A DNA stretch of 64,000 nucleotides from Argyresthia goedartella (Eukaryota > Arthropoda > Insecta > Lepidoptera > Argyresthiidae), in the NCBI GenBank assembly GCA_949825045.1, contig OX463820.1, positions 10,304,501 through 10,368,500 on the forward strand. Reading direction: 5' to 3'. A program made the translations under genes and the position numbers. Below, in pieces: positions 53,640-63,693 of this stretch. The notes beneath the pieces were generated by a model, which saw nothing but the letters and a program-made list of their open reading frames with translations, had not been told where the DNA came from and searched no databases. Every line of letters begins with the position of its first letter. Positions within the stretch are counted from its first letter, which is position 1.

Positions 53640-54147
53640 TTATCGCACCACCACTTCCGTACAAAATCTGTAGTCTATGATTGTTCTGCGGGAAAAACAC
53701 TGATCAACAGTCCTCGTGAAGCTCTCCCACATTACTTGCGTATGGTCAAACTTATGAGCGAAACAATACATGATATAGAATACAATGAGAATTAATAGCT
53801 TGACATTTTCAAACCAAGTCCCTTTCATTCTTGCTATGCAGATCTTGCCCTTATAGCATCCTTCGATACAAACAAAGGAGTCAATGTTTCTGTTTGTATG
53901 GTAAGCAACCGTTATCGGCTCACGGTGAATACGAATCGATGTAATTTTCTTAATGAGGCCTAGATCTTCCGCAAATGCCACGCATTGCTGCCGCATACCC
54001 AATACCCTGACTGAGCGTAAAAAATGTAATCGATTCCGTAATCAAGGTAGCCTCGCGTCGTAAGAGTAGTTTTTGAACGCCTCTTTCAAAAAGTAATTTT
54101 TGACAGCTAGAAAAAAAAATACTCTTGCTTTTCCCGGTTCTCAGCAT
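53640..54147 (-). other. Unrecognised minus-strand open frame(s)
   Basis: The frame 54002-53640 (120 residues) has cysteines, a hydrophobic stretch (KLLILIVFYIMYCFA) and no domain I know. The adjoining frame 54147-53950 overlaps it and could belong to the same decayed gene after a frame change near 54000. It may be an old transposase or host fragment next to the young LTR element; I assign no function. Confidence 0.25.
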
Positions 54148-54162
54148 AATAAACTGTGCGGT

Positions 54163-56368
54163 TGTAGCGGCCCCAAGCCAAAGGTCGTAGCCGCCGCTAT
54201 CAGTAGCTATGATCGTCTATTCTATCTATCCCAAAATGAGAGGACCCGATTCGGCTGTAAGTTTTGTAAGTAAGAATGATAAGTCTGAATTTCTCGTTCG
54301 TCGAGAAATCCGTTAGGCGTACAATAGTCGAACGAAGTTTGGTTCAGAAGTTACAGTTTCTAGTTAGACAGAGAAAGCATATATGTCCGCGAGCCGGTAA
54401 TTCGCATCAGTCAGCGGTGTATTGCGCCAAAACGATCGTTGTTATATTTTATGTGATGGCACCATCTGGTTTTTGTATATATGAGCGCATTGGAACATCT
54501 TTTGTTTTAGTTTTAGTTTTAGTTTTAGTGATCGATCACAGTTATAGTATAGATATCCGTCGTAGTTTTACGACGTGAGTACTCAATGATATTTCATGTG
54601 CTCGCTAGTAGCGGCTTGTGGTGGTTCCAATTATGTATTTGGTTCACGGCAATAACGATCCGAAAAGACCGGTTTACACAATTGCGATTTGAGTTCCGAA
54701 ATGGGTTCTGAACTAGCGGTTACCTCAAAAGGTCCGTAACGTTTTGAAACCTTCAACTCTGCGCAATTTGAGCTGGATGTTATCGAAACGCAAGCATTAT
54801 TGTTTTAGGATATCTAACCCACACCATAGCGAAGTGCATAGTTCGATAAATACCGAACTATGAATTCCACTAGCCGCAGCACGTCCTGGGCTGAGCCAAA
54901 TCATATATACCGACTCAACTTACACATTAGACATCCAGCGAAATTTACATTTAATTTAAAAATGCAACTTGAATCCAATCTGACCCAAGGCGATGCAAAA
55001 CACCTACCCGGACCTAAACAATGAACTTTAGACTGTAAATTGATCTCTTCGCGCGTCCCCGATAACACTCAAATTTCAAAATATCAACAGGATATGTTAT
55101 CTGTGTTGACACCGGTTTAACTTTGTTCTGAATTTGTTATTTCCATCCGCGGAACCTCATCGATCAAACAGTCTCCCTATGCCCTGACAACCTAGGTTTA
55201 GCCGCAACTAAACTCCTGTCTAGCCTAGTCTAAAACCCTAGTGTTATACCACGTCCATTATCGACACCACTCGAAAATGGTTGAGTTTGATTTGAATGTG
55301 CTTGAATGTTTAACGACTGTGTGTGTGGGAATTTCAAAACTCGCTATTCGAAAGGAATGAGGAGAGGATTAGCCCGCGAATATCCTAAGAGCCAATCCAG
55401 GAACCCTATGGTGAAGGAAAAAAGGTATTTAGGGTCGCTCCAAGCCCAGACTCAGACTCAGATAAATTGACTTAAAAGTTCTTTCCTAACGACCCAAGGA
55501 TAGTTTTGGAATTAGGGGTAGGTTGATATAAAGGTAGGAACCGAGGTATATCTCGGCGCTTCAGACACTCACGAAAACCCACTGAAACTTCGCAATCACC
55601 AATTCGTATAGTTCTGACGCGTAACACGGCAGACAAAACTGTTTAGAACTCGTGAAGACGACTGTCACAGTAGCTAGACGCTGAGACTGAATGCTCTCCC
55701 TTCCCCCACAATTGTATTTATACGCCCCACATGCGTCCTTTGCGAAAACGCTCTGCCCAAGCGAAGCTTCTTATCACCAACTACACAGGGTCTAATTTCA
55801 ACCATGCCATGCAGATCCGCCGTTCTACAAATTGTGTGTACGCATATTCACTATGATCAACCGTAGGTGATCACTCAAATCATTTGGTACTGCCGATACA
55901 CAGAATCTGTTGATCGCTGACCAATAAAAGCTTGTTGCGATTAATTAAGCACTACCCGACCGCTAGCTGCGCGTAGCAAAAGACCACTAGTATGATATTC
56001 AGAATAGAGGTGTCAGACTCTCCATATCATACCTCAATCGCAATTGTATATTTGCAATCAACATAATAGCTTTCTCCGTTCCGTAATAACCTTTCATTAT
56101 TTAGTTATTCATAATTTTATTCAACGCGCAGCCAAATCGGCTCTGATCTCTACACATCTCGCAGGAATGCGACAAAAAAACTTGACCTGAACTGAAATTC
56201 CACGAATGAACCCACGCGTCTTTTTTTTGCGAACTTTGCCAGTAAGCAACGCAAAACCCCCAAACGTTATCTGAACCGATTCTCGTATTCAAAACAGCGC
56301 GGCGTTGGGCTAGCCCTCTAACACGCAGAATGAAGTATCTAATGTACCGACTCTCGTGTACCATTACA
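54163..56368 (-). repeat. 3' LTR of the young gypsy-class element
   Basis: Nearly identical to 61488-63693. It contains a TTTTAG repeat (54501-54529) and the same promoter elements as the 5' LTR. The 100-codon plus-strand frame in it (54276-54578) recurs in the other LTR simply because the LTRs are copies. Confidence 0.95.
55685..55723 (-). promoter_or_regulatory. TATA box and initiator in the 3' LTR
   Basis: Minus-strand GTATAAATAC (55723-55714) and TCAGTC (55690-55685), about 32 bases apart, as in a standard arthropod TATA/initiator promoter. The same pair is in the 5' LTR. Confidence 0.65.
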
Positions 56369-56762
56369 GCCCCCTCCCAGACCTTGAGACACTGTTTATC
56401 TCAGTTAACATGGCGCAAGGATCTCATTACCACTATGCTACCCATACTTTGTACATATCTACTCTATATGTTCGGACATCTCAAATCATGTACACCGACC
56501 GATGAATCTGTCAATTATGTATATAATATTTACACAACTCGATTGAGTTCTCTCCTGTCTTATCTTATTTATCTATCTTACTATACAACCTCGCTTACCC
56601 GCAATTTATCCTAATTCGTATTACTATATATATACAAATTGTTTTTTTTTTTTGTTTTTTTTTTTTGTTTTTGTTTCCAAACCATGCAAGATCCTTAAAT
56701 CTACAAAGTAGTTACTCAAATTTACAGCTTACAGCTTAATTATATAACCTTTATACACTATC
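56369..56762 (-). other. 3' internal region and polypurine tract
   Basis: No gene between the end of pol and the 3' LTR. On the minus strand GGGAGGGGGC (56378-56369) touches the LTR and fits the polypurine tract. A T-rich run (56640-56676) lies in the middle. Confidence 0.7.
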
Positions 56763-57116
56763 TTATTTATCTACGCCCTTATTCGTCCTCACATAATACC
56801 TGGCTATATTTATAGTATTGAAGTTACCCAATATCTCATTTGAACCCGGATCTACTAAAGTATAACAGTTAGGATATACCACTGCCGAAATAACATAAGG
56901 CCCTTTATACAACAATGAAAATTTCCGCATGATTTTATGTTCTTTATTTGAACGCACAAAGGTCTTAAGTTTCACATAATCACCTATACGATAGACTTCT
57001 AACTTACGCCGTTTGTCCGCCTGTCGCTTACGTCGTTCACTAGAACTTTTAGAGCTTTCTATCGCTACATTTCGCACCTGTTCCGAATCTCGCACACTAT
57101 ATGGCCTAATAACCAT
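56763..57116 (-). CDS. pol: Integrase C-terminal part, frame-shifted from pol
   Basis: This 117-codon frame continues the integrase: a basic helix (SSSERRKRQADKRRKLEVY) followed by RIGDYVKLKTFV...KFSLLYKGPYVISAVVYPNCYTL, the SH3-like C-terminal fold common to gypsy integrases, and ends at 56763. It overlaps the main pol frame by about 50 bases. The main frame ends at 57065 soon after DEWLLGHIV, so one base appears lost or gained within the TTATTA around 57105. Either this copy carries a single disabling indel or the tail is reached by a frameshift. The rest of the element is so well preserved that a recent mutation is the simplest reading. Confidence 0.7.
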   Translation of the reverse strand: MVIRPYSVRDSEQVRNVAIESSKSSSERRKRQADKRRKLEVYRIGDYVKLKTFVRSNKEHKIMRKFSLLYKGPYVISAVVYPNCYTLVDPGSNEILGNFNTINIARYYVRTNKGVDK

Positions 57117-60100
57117 TCATCGCCTAATTCCTTGTCAATAGTTAACGGTTCCCGCCTACCAAACGCTAACTCATTAGGCGCAAAGCCTGTGCTTGTGTGT
57201 TCGATATTATTATAGCAATTCTGAATGTCCGGTAACACGTCTACCCAACTACGATTACTTCCGCCGCAATAAGTTCTAATCAGCCGACCTAGCTCGCGAT
57301 TCACTCTTTCTACGCTATTAGAATTTGGACAATACACCGACGTATGAGTGACCCGAATCCCCAGCTGTTTGAGTCCAAATTCCCAAACTTTCGATATGAA
57401 CTGTGGTCCTGAGTCCGTAATTATAGTTTCGATAGGTACTTCCCTATGAAATCTCTTTGTACAAGCGAGCACGCTCCTACCTGTCGCTTTTCGCATTGGA
57501 TATAATTTTATTACTTTACTGTACACGTCTTGAATCACATATATATATTGATATCCGAATTTACCTACGGGCAATGGCCCATAAAGGTCCGAGAAAACTT
57601 TCTCACCCAACTTTTCCGCCAACACCGGTGTACAAGGACCAACGGTATTGTTAGTACTTGGCTTGACCTTTTGACATATGTCACAACTTCTTATCACCGC
57701 GCTTATCACCCTACTCATATGAAGAAAATAATATCTGTCCTTCATCAGTGCTAATATTTTATATCTGCCGTAGTGACCTATTTCTTCATGTATGTGTAAA
57801 ATAAGTTCCTCCTGTAGTGATTTCGGAATTACTAGCAACTGTACGTTCCGCTTCGGCACGTGAAAATATAACGTATCACCTACTAGCTTATAATTTTCAA
57901 AACCTCTTGTCCCCGTATCTACTACATTACGTCTGATACAACCGCTAATTCGATTTAACCGCTCATCTTCGCTTTGTAATCTCGCAATGTCCCGTAAACT
58001 CGAAATAACACTTGCGGTATTCGATGCCTGAAACCAGAATATCCCCGGCTGAACATTTGTACTGTCAATCATACTTCCAGGTCCCGCTATTTGCCTGCTT
58101 AGCGTGTCGGCAATTTGATTATCAGTCCCTCGCACAAATTCTATGTCGTAATCGAATTGCTCTAAAAACATAATCCACCTCGTTACGCGTGCCCCTAATA
58201 AGGTCCACGACTTAATGAACGTCAAACTTTTATGATCAGTTCTAATAATAACTTTTTCTCCCCGCAAGTATATCTCAAATCGCTTTAAAGTGTATATAAC
58301 TGCATACATTTCCTGTTCACTGATCGACCATCTAGTCTGGGCACCCTTGAATGCCTGCGAACAGAACCCTATAATTAGTTCCTGGCCCGATTCATCTAAT
58401 TGATAAACATAGCCCCCAATTCCTATAGCGCTGGCGTCACATTGAACATAATATGTTTTTCCCGCCAATGGCTGACTCAAAATTATACTTTCTAAGAATT
58501 GATTTTTTATCTCGTCAAAAGCACTTTGCATCTGCGCACTCCAGATGAACTTGACTCCAGACCGTAATAAATTGTACAAGGGCTGTGTCAACGTTCCAAA
58601 ATTTTTTATAAACCTCCGAAAGTAATTTATGAACCCCAAAAACGCCCTCAATTGCCTGACAGTTCTGGGTGATGGATATAATTTAAGTGTTTCAATTTTG
58701 TCAGGGTCCGTCTGCAAACCTTGTGTAGACAAAATATGCCCCAATAACTTGACCTTTTTTTGTGCGAACTCGCATTTTTTTAGTTTGCACGTGAAGCCCG
58801 CGTCTTTCAATTTACTCAGAACCGTGTCCACTTGAGACAAATGCTGTTCGAAGTCACCCTCAGTTAAAATTGCCAAATCGTCAACAAAATTTAAACAATA
58901 TGACCTAACCTCTGGCCCTAGAATTAAGTCCATCGCCCTCGAAAATGAACCCACACTGGTTTTCAACCCCTGAGGTAAAACGTTGTAAACATAACTTCTG
59001 CCTTGATATACAAAACCCGTGTATCGTTTAGATTCGTCTGATAATGGTATAGAAAAATACGCATCTTTGATATCAATAACTCCTATGTAATTTATCCGGC
59101 GCCCGGATTGCAATATCTCACTCATTAAAGGTGTGGTTTCAACCTCCCCGACAATTCCCATGTTCAATTGTCGTGCATCTAGCAAAATACGGACCTCTCC
59201 TGTTTTCTTTAATGTACAAGTCAATGGACTGCTGAAATCCGTAGATTGCCTGCTAATAATACCTATCAATTCCATCTCTTCCAAACGTTTTGTTACTTTA
59301 TCGCGATATGCGAACGGTATGGGATAGCTTCGTTTTACGAAAGGCGTTTCATCTCTCATTTTTATCTCATGTATATATTTATTTGTCCGACCTATCCTAT
59401 CGCTAAACAACTCTGCATGTTTATTTAACACCGGCAATAACCTTGTTTTGTGTTCAACAGGTATTGATGAATTATTCACATATTCCTCTATCATATTTCT
59501 ACTGGTATCTTGGTTCTGTACTTCCATTGTACAACAGCAAAAATCCTGATTAGGGCCAGTACCTAATGGTATTTCACACATCCGCCCGGCGCTTCGTATA
59601 ATTAGCCTCTTATTACCCTCACACATTAAACTCGCTCGCGTCTGTTGTATAAAATCAAACCCCAAAATCAAATCTTTAGGCACCCTTGTTAATACTAGCA
59701 TTGGAGTATCGATAACGCATTCACCTATTGTTAATGGTAACGTTACTAATTTATCAACCTTTTCCTTACTGACTCCAAATGCACCTGTGATTCTCAAACT
59801 TGGAATCGGTATTTCCGTCGGTTTTCCCAATTGTCTGCACACTTCTTCATACACTCTCCGACTTATTACACTGATTTCGCTCCCCGAATCAATCAAACTC
59901 CTTACAACAATATTCCCAATACGCACATCTATCTCAGGTAATGTCAAAGTACTACATAACTCGCGCCCACACTCAGTCGAATCGTCGTCTCTGAATATCG
60001 TATGTAAACGTCTGTCATTTCGATCTCTACAATTCGATCTAGATTTTTCCTCTAAACACACGGCATATCCGTGCGCTTTATGCGCTAGTAATTGAATAAA

Positions 60101-60163
60101 TTCATTCACACCCACGTTCGAATCCAAATTACACAAATCATACAGTCTATGTTTTTTTTTCAA
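57065..60163 (-). CDS. pol: Pol: protease, reverse transcriptase, RNase H, integrase
   Basis: One open frame of 1,032 codons. The protease has DSG at residues 92-94 (SLIDSGSEISVIS) and an ILGFDF block near 166-171. Reverse transcriptase has LLDARQLN, D364 (IDIKDAYF), VLPQGLKTS and D428-D429 (NFVDD). RNase H starts near QCDASAIGIGG and ends at GTDNQIADTLSR. Integrase has the zinc-binding HEEIGHYG...CDICQ and catalytic DLYGPL, TDSGPQF and VERVNREL. No stop interrupts these domains. The first ATG used here is 63 bases after the Gag stop; the true start may involve frameshift or reinitiation. All active-site residues checked are present, so apart from the integrase tail this could be a working enzyme set. 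Confidence 0.92.
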   Translation of the reverse strand: MKKKHRLYDLCNLDSNVGVNEFIQLLAHKAHGYAVCLEEKSRSNCRDRNDRRLHTIFRDDDSTECGRELCSTLTLPEIDVRIGNIVVRSLIDSGSEISVISRRVYEEVCRQLGKPTEIPIPSLRITGAFGVSKEKVDKLVTLPLTIGECVIDTPMLVLTRVPKDLILGFDFIQQTRASLMCEGNKRLIIRSAGRMCEIPLGTGPNQDFCCCTMEVQNQDTSRNMIEEYVNNSSIPVEHKTRLLPVLNKHAELFSDRIGRTNKYIHEIKMRDETPFVKRSYPIPFAYRDKVTKRLEEMELIGIISRQSTDFSSPLTCTLKKTGEVRILLDARQLNMGIVGEVETTPLMSEILQSGRRINYIGVIDIKDAYFSIPLSDESKRYTGFVYQGRSYVYNVLPQGLKTSVGSFSRAMDLILGPEVRSYCLNFVDDLAILTEGDFEQHLSQVDTVLSKLKDAGFTCKLKKCEFAQKKVKLLGHILSTQGLQTDPDKIETLKLYPSPRTVRQLRAFLGFINYFRRFIKNFGTLTQPLYNLLRSGVKFIWSAQMQSAFDEIKNQFLESIILSQPLAGKTYYVQCDASAIGIGGYVYQLDESGQELIIGFCSQAFKGAQTRWSISEQEMYAVIYTLKRFEIYLRGEKVIIRTDHKSLTFIKSWTLLGARVTRWIMFLEQFDYDIEFVRGTDNQIADTLSRQIAGPGSMIDSTNVQPGIFWFQASNTASVISSLRDIARLQSEDERLNRISGCIRRNVVDTGTRGFENYKLVGDTLYFHVPKRNVQLLVIPKSLQEELILHIHEEIGHYGRYKILALMKDRYYFLHMSRVISAVIRSCDICQKVKPSTNNTVGPCTPVLAEKLGEKVFSDLYGPLPVGKFGYQYIYVIQDVYSKVIKLYPMRKATGRSVLACTKRFHREVPIETIITDSGPQFISKVWEFGLKQLGIRVTHTSVYCPNSNSVERVNRELGRLIRTYCGGSNRSWVDVLPDIQNCYNNIEHTSTGFAPNELAFGRREPLTIDKELGDEWLLGHIVCEIRNRCEM

Positions 60164-60226
60164 TTTGATCGGCTGTCCACCCGAACCGTAATAAATATCT
60201 GAGCGCGAACGACCCGCGCGAGTCCA

Positions 60227-61273
60227 CTAGTTTTTTGAATTCTGACTTATCGCATTATTCCTGTCACTTGAACTTTGCCCTGCCTCTGTATCTCCTGAAC
60301 CCCTCTGAAACCCTATTGCCCTGAAGCTAGGCTGAGGCTGTCTGCCTCTACCGCGAAAATAACCGCGACCGCGCGTCCCAAATTCGTTTCGCGCCTTCGT
60401 TACCGCGTTATAATTATTACTACGACTTATCGCGTTATAACGTAACGTATTTACCCGCATAGCTCGATATTGCCCACGCATGTAGCTATCCCGCCTTACG
60501 TTATTCGTATTCATAGGTTCCGAACCATGTATCGCACTTAATCCTCCATCGACATTCCGTTCTAAATGCCGAAGGAATTCGACCGCATCCCGTATGGTCA
60601 TAGTCTCCTTTCTAGCAAAAAACGCTACTTGAATATCACACGGCAACTGTCTGAAAATCGTGTTGATTTTCTCCGTATCAGTAAACGGTATCGTAAGCTC
60701 ATATATGCTATTCAATTGAGAGGCAAAGAATTCTTCCATACTTTGTCCTTTCTTAGAATCAAACTTCGCAGTCAGGAATCTTTGCTTAATTAATTCCTGT
60801 TCATTATCACCCCAGAATACCTCTCTGAAATCTTTTTCAAAATCCGAATAGGTTCGCCATGAGTCTCTGTATATGCTCATTCGAACTTTCGCAATTCCTA
60901 CCAAACTATCCGTTGCCCATATCAAAGCCCTAGAACTATCTCCCGAGACTTTAATATAAGCCTTTAAATCTCTTAAGAAAATCATCGGATTTTCCGAATT
61001 CCGCCCATCGAATGTCGGCAACTTCTGTGTCATTTTCACAATGCACGATTGACGTTTTTCTACCGATTGTTCAAACGTCTCTAGTTCCTGTCTGTCAGTC
61101 TGTCTGTCCGAAGTCCTACTAGCATTGCTCGCGCTGGAACCCCTTTCCAAACTGTCTAATCTATTCACTATTTCAGATAACAATTGCGTCACCTGCCCTG
61201 ACGCCATTTCACTTGTGTGTGAAAGTGAATTTTGTGCTACCCGACTACCGTTTTTCCTAGGCCGGCCGGCCAT
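60227..61273 (-). CDS. gag: Gag of the young gypsy-class element
   Basis: A 348-codon open frame beginning MAGRPRKNGSRVAQNSL. It has a short coiled stretch (VTQLLSEIVNRLDSLERG), the capsid-like core (KLPTFDGRNSENPMIFLRDLKAYI, WRTYSDFEKDFREVFWG, RFLTAKFDSKKGQSMEEFFASQL) typical of retrotransposon Gag, and an arginine/glycine-rich tail (TRGRGYFRGRGRQPQPSF) in place of a CCHC knuckle. It would form the particle that holds the element RNA. The start is about 215 bases downstream of the 5' LTR. Pol follows after a 63-base gap in another frame. Confidence 0.88.
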   Translation of the reverse strand: MAGRPRKNGSRVAQNSLSHTSEMASGQVTQLLSEIVNRLDSLERGSSASNASRTSDRQTDRQELETFEQSVEKRQSCIVKMTQKLPTFDGRNSENPMIFLRDLKAYIKVSGDSSRALIWATDSLVGIAKVRMSIYRDSWRTYSDFEKDFREVFWGDNEQELIKQRFLTAKFDSKKGQSMEEFFASQLNSIYELTIPFTDTEKINTIFRQLPCDIQVAFFARKETMTIRDAVEFLRHLERNVDGGLSAIHGSEPMNTNNVRRDSYMRGQYRAMRVNTLRYNAISRSNNYNAVTKARNEFGTRGRGYFRGRGRQPQPSFRAIGFQRGSGDTEAGQSSSDRNNAISQNSKN

Positions 61274-61464
61274 TATTCCTATTAAACCGCCGTAGCTCGT
61301 ACAAAGAATTGTGAAAACAATGCCCCTTTTTTGCTTATTTCTTATTTACAAACTGAACTGTTTAAAATCGTTTCTACGTTGTGTTATTTTTAAAAGTAAC
61401 GCGTTAGACCTTGATTCTTTTAGAATATCTAGGAATATCTAGGTATCAGACTATCTAGGATATC

Positions 61465-61487
61465 CTTCCGTCTCGGCACCAAAAATC
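61465..61487 (-). promoter_or_regulatory. Probable primer binding site
   Basis: Minus-strand TTTTTGGTGCCGAGACGG follows the end of the 5' LTR after a few bases. TGGTGCCG-type sequences serve as primer sites in several insect gypsy elements. The tRNA is not assigned. Confidence 0.5.
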
Positions 61488-63693
61488 TGTAGCGGCCCCA
61501 AGCCAAAGGTCGTAGCCGCCGCTATCAGTAGCTATGATCGTCTATTCTATCTATCCCAAAATGAGAGGACCCGATTCGGCTGTAAGTTTTGTAAGTAAGA
61601 ATGATAAGTCTGAATTTCTCGTTCGTCGAGAAATCTGTTAGGCGTACAATAGTCGAACGAAGTTTGGTTCAGAAGTTACAGTTTCTAGTTAGACAGAGAA
61701 AGCATATATGTCCGCGAGCCGGTAATTCGCATCAGTCAGCGGTGTATTGCGCCAAAACGATCGTTGTTATATTTTATGTGATGGCACCATCTGGTTTTTG
61801 TATATATGAGCGCATTGGAACATCTTTTGTTTTAGTTTTAGTTTTAGTTTTAGTGATGGATCACAGTTATAGTATAGATATCCGTCGTAGTTTTACGACG
61901 TGAGTACTCAATGATATTTCATGTGCTCGCTAGTAGCGGCTTGTGGTGGTTCCAATTATGTATTTGGTTCACGGCAATAACGATCCGAAAAGACCGGTTT
62001 ACACAATTGCGATTTGAGTTCCGAAATGGGTTCTGAACTAGCGGTTACCTCAAAAGGTCCGTAACGTTTTGAAACCTTCAACTCTGCGCAATTTGAGCTG
62101 GATGTTATCGAAACGCAAGCATTATTGTTTTAGGATATCTAACCCACACCATAGCGAAGTGCATAGTTCGATAAATACCGAACTATGAATTCCACTAGCC
62201 GCAGCACGTCCTGGGCTGAGCCAAATCATATATACCGACTCAACTTACACATTAGACATCCAGCGAAATTTACATTTAATTTAAAAATGCAACTTGAATC
62301 CAATCTGACCCAAGGCGATGCAAAACACCTACCCGGACCTAAACAATGAACTTTAGACTGTAAATTGATCTCTTCGCGCGTCCCCGATAACACTCAAATT
62401 TCAAAATATCAACAGGATATGTTATCTGTGTTGACACCGGTTTAACTTTGTTCTGAATTTGTTATTTCCATCCGTGGAACCTCATCGATCAAACAGTCTC
62501 CCTATGCCCTGACAACCTAGGTTTAGCCGCAACTAAACTCCTGTCTAGCCTAGTCTAAAACCCTAGTGTTATACCACGTCCATTATCGACACCACTCGAA
62601 AATGGTTGAGTTTGATTTGAATGTGCTTGAATGTTTAACGACTGTGTGTGTGGGAATTTCAAAACTCGCTATTCGAAAGGAATGAGGAGAGGATTAGCCC
62701 GCGAATATCCTAAGAGCCAATCCAGGAACCCTATGGTGAAGGAAAAAAGGTATTTAGGGTCGCTCCAAGCCCAGACTCAGACTCAGATAAATTGACTTAA
62801 AAGTTCTTTCCTAACGACCCAAGGATAGTTTTGGAATTAGGGGTAGGTTGATATAAAGGTAGGAACCGAGGTATATCTCGGCGCTTCAGACACTCACGAA
62901 AACCCACTGAAACTTCGCAATCACCAATTCGTATAGTTCTGACGCGTAACACGGCAGACAAAACTGTTTAGAACTCGTGAAGACGACTGTCACAGTAGCT
63001 AGACGCTGAGACTGAATGCTCTCCCTTCCCCCACAATTGTATTTATACGCCCCACATGCGTCCTTTGCGAAAACGCTCTGCCCAAGCGAAGCTTCTTATC
63101 ACCAACTATACAGGGTCTAATTTCAACCATGCCATGCAGATCCGCCGTTCTACAAATTGTGTGTACGCATATTCACTATGATCAACCGTAGGTGATCACT
63201 CAAATCATTTGGTACTGCCGATACACAGAATCTGTTGATCGCTGACCAATAAAAGCTTGTTGCGATTAATTTAGCATTACCCGACCGCTAGCTGCGCGTA
63301 GCAAAAGACCACTAGTATGATATTCAGAATAGAGGTGTCAGACTCTCCATATCATACCTCAATCGCAATTGTATATTTGCAATCAACATAATAGCTTTCT
63401 CCGTTCCGTAATAACCTTTCATTATTTAGTTATTCATAATTTTATTCAACGCGCAGCCAAATCGGCTCTGATCTCTACACATCTCGCAGGAATGCGACAA
63501 AAAAACTTGACCTGAACTGAAATTCCACGAATGAACCCACGCGTCTTTTTTTTGCGAACTTTGCCAGTAAGCAACGCAAAACCCCCAAACGTTATCTGAA
63601 CCGATTCTCGTATTCAAAACAGCGCGGCGTTGGGCTAGCCCTCTATCACGCAGAATGAAGTATCTAATGTACCGACTCTCGTGTACCATTACA
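61488..63693 (-). repeat. 5' LTR of the young gypsy-class element
   Basis: 2,206 bp, the same length as the 3' LTR. Observed differences include C/T at about 54315 versus 61637, GATCGATC/GATGGATC, CCGCGG/CCGTGG and a cluster near 63270. On the minus strand it begins TGTAATGGTACAC and ends CCGCTACA. Confidence 0.95.
63010..63048 (-). promoter_or_regulatory. TATA box and initiator in the 5' LTR
   Basis: Minus-strand GTATAAATAC (63048-63039) and TCAGTC (63015-63010). A start at about 63013 would give a U3 of about 680 bases and a very long R-U5 leader of about 1.5 kb before the primer site. Confidence 0.65.

Larger units (their letters stand above)
54163..63693 (-). mobile_element. Young gypsy-class LTR retrotransposon with 2.2-kb LTRs
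   Basis: Two LTRs of 2,206 bp (54163-56368 and 61488-63693), each TGTAATGG...CCGCTACA on the minus strand, flank gag and pol on the minus strand. CGGT lies outside both (54159-54162 and 63694-63697): a 4-base target duplication. The LTRs differ at about seven positions by eye, roughly 0.3 percent, so insertion is recent. Unusually long LTRs and a Gag without zinc knuckle suggest the Ulysses/Osvaldo side of the gypsy group; this is an inference from LTR length and protein character. Confidence 0.95.

Noticed and set aside
54276..54578. 100-codon plus-strand frame, repeated almost unchanged at 61601-61903
   Set aside because: It lies in both LTRs, antisense to the element, and includes a low-complexity TTTTAG repeat. 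The repetition comes from LTR identity, not from conservation of a protein.
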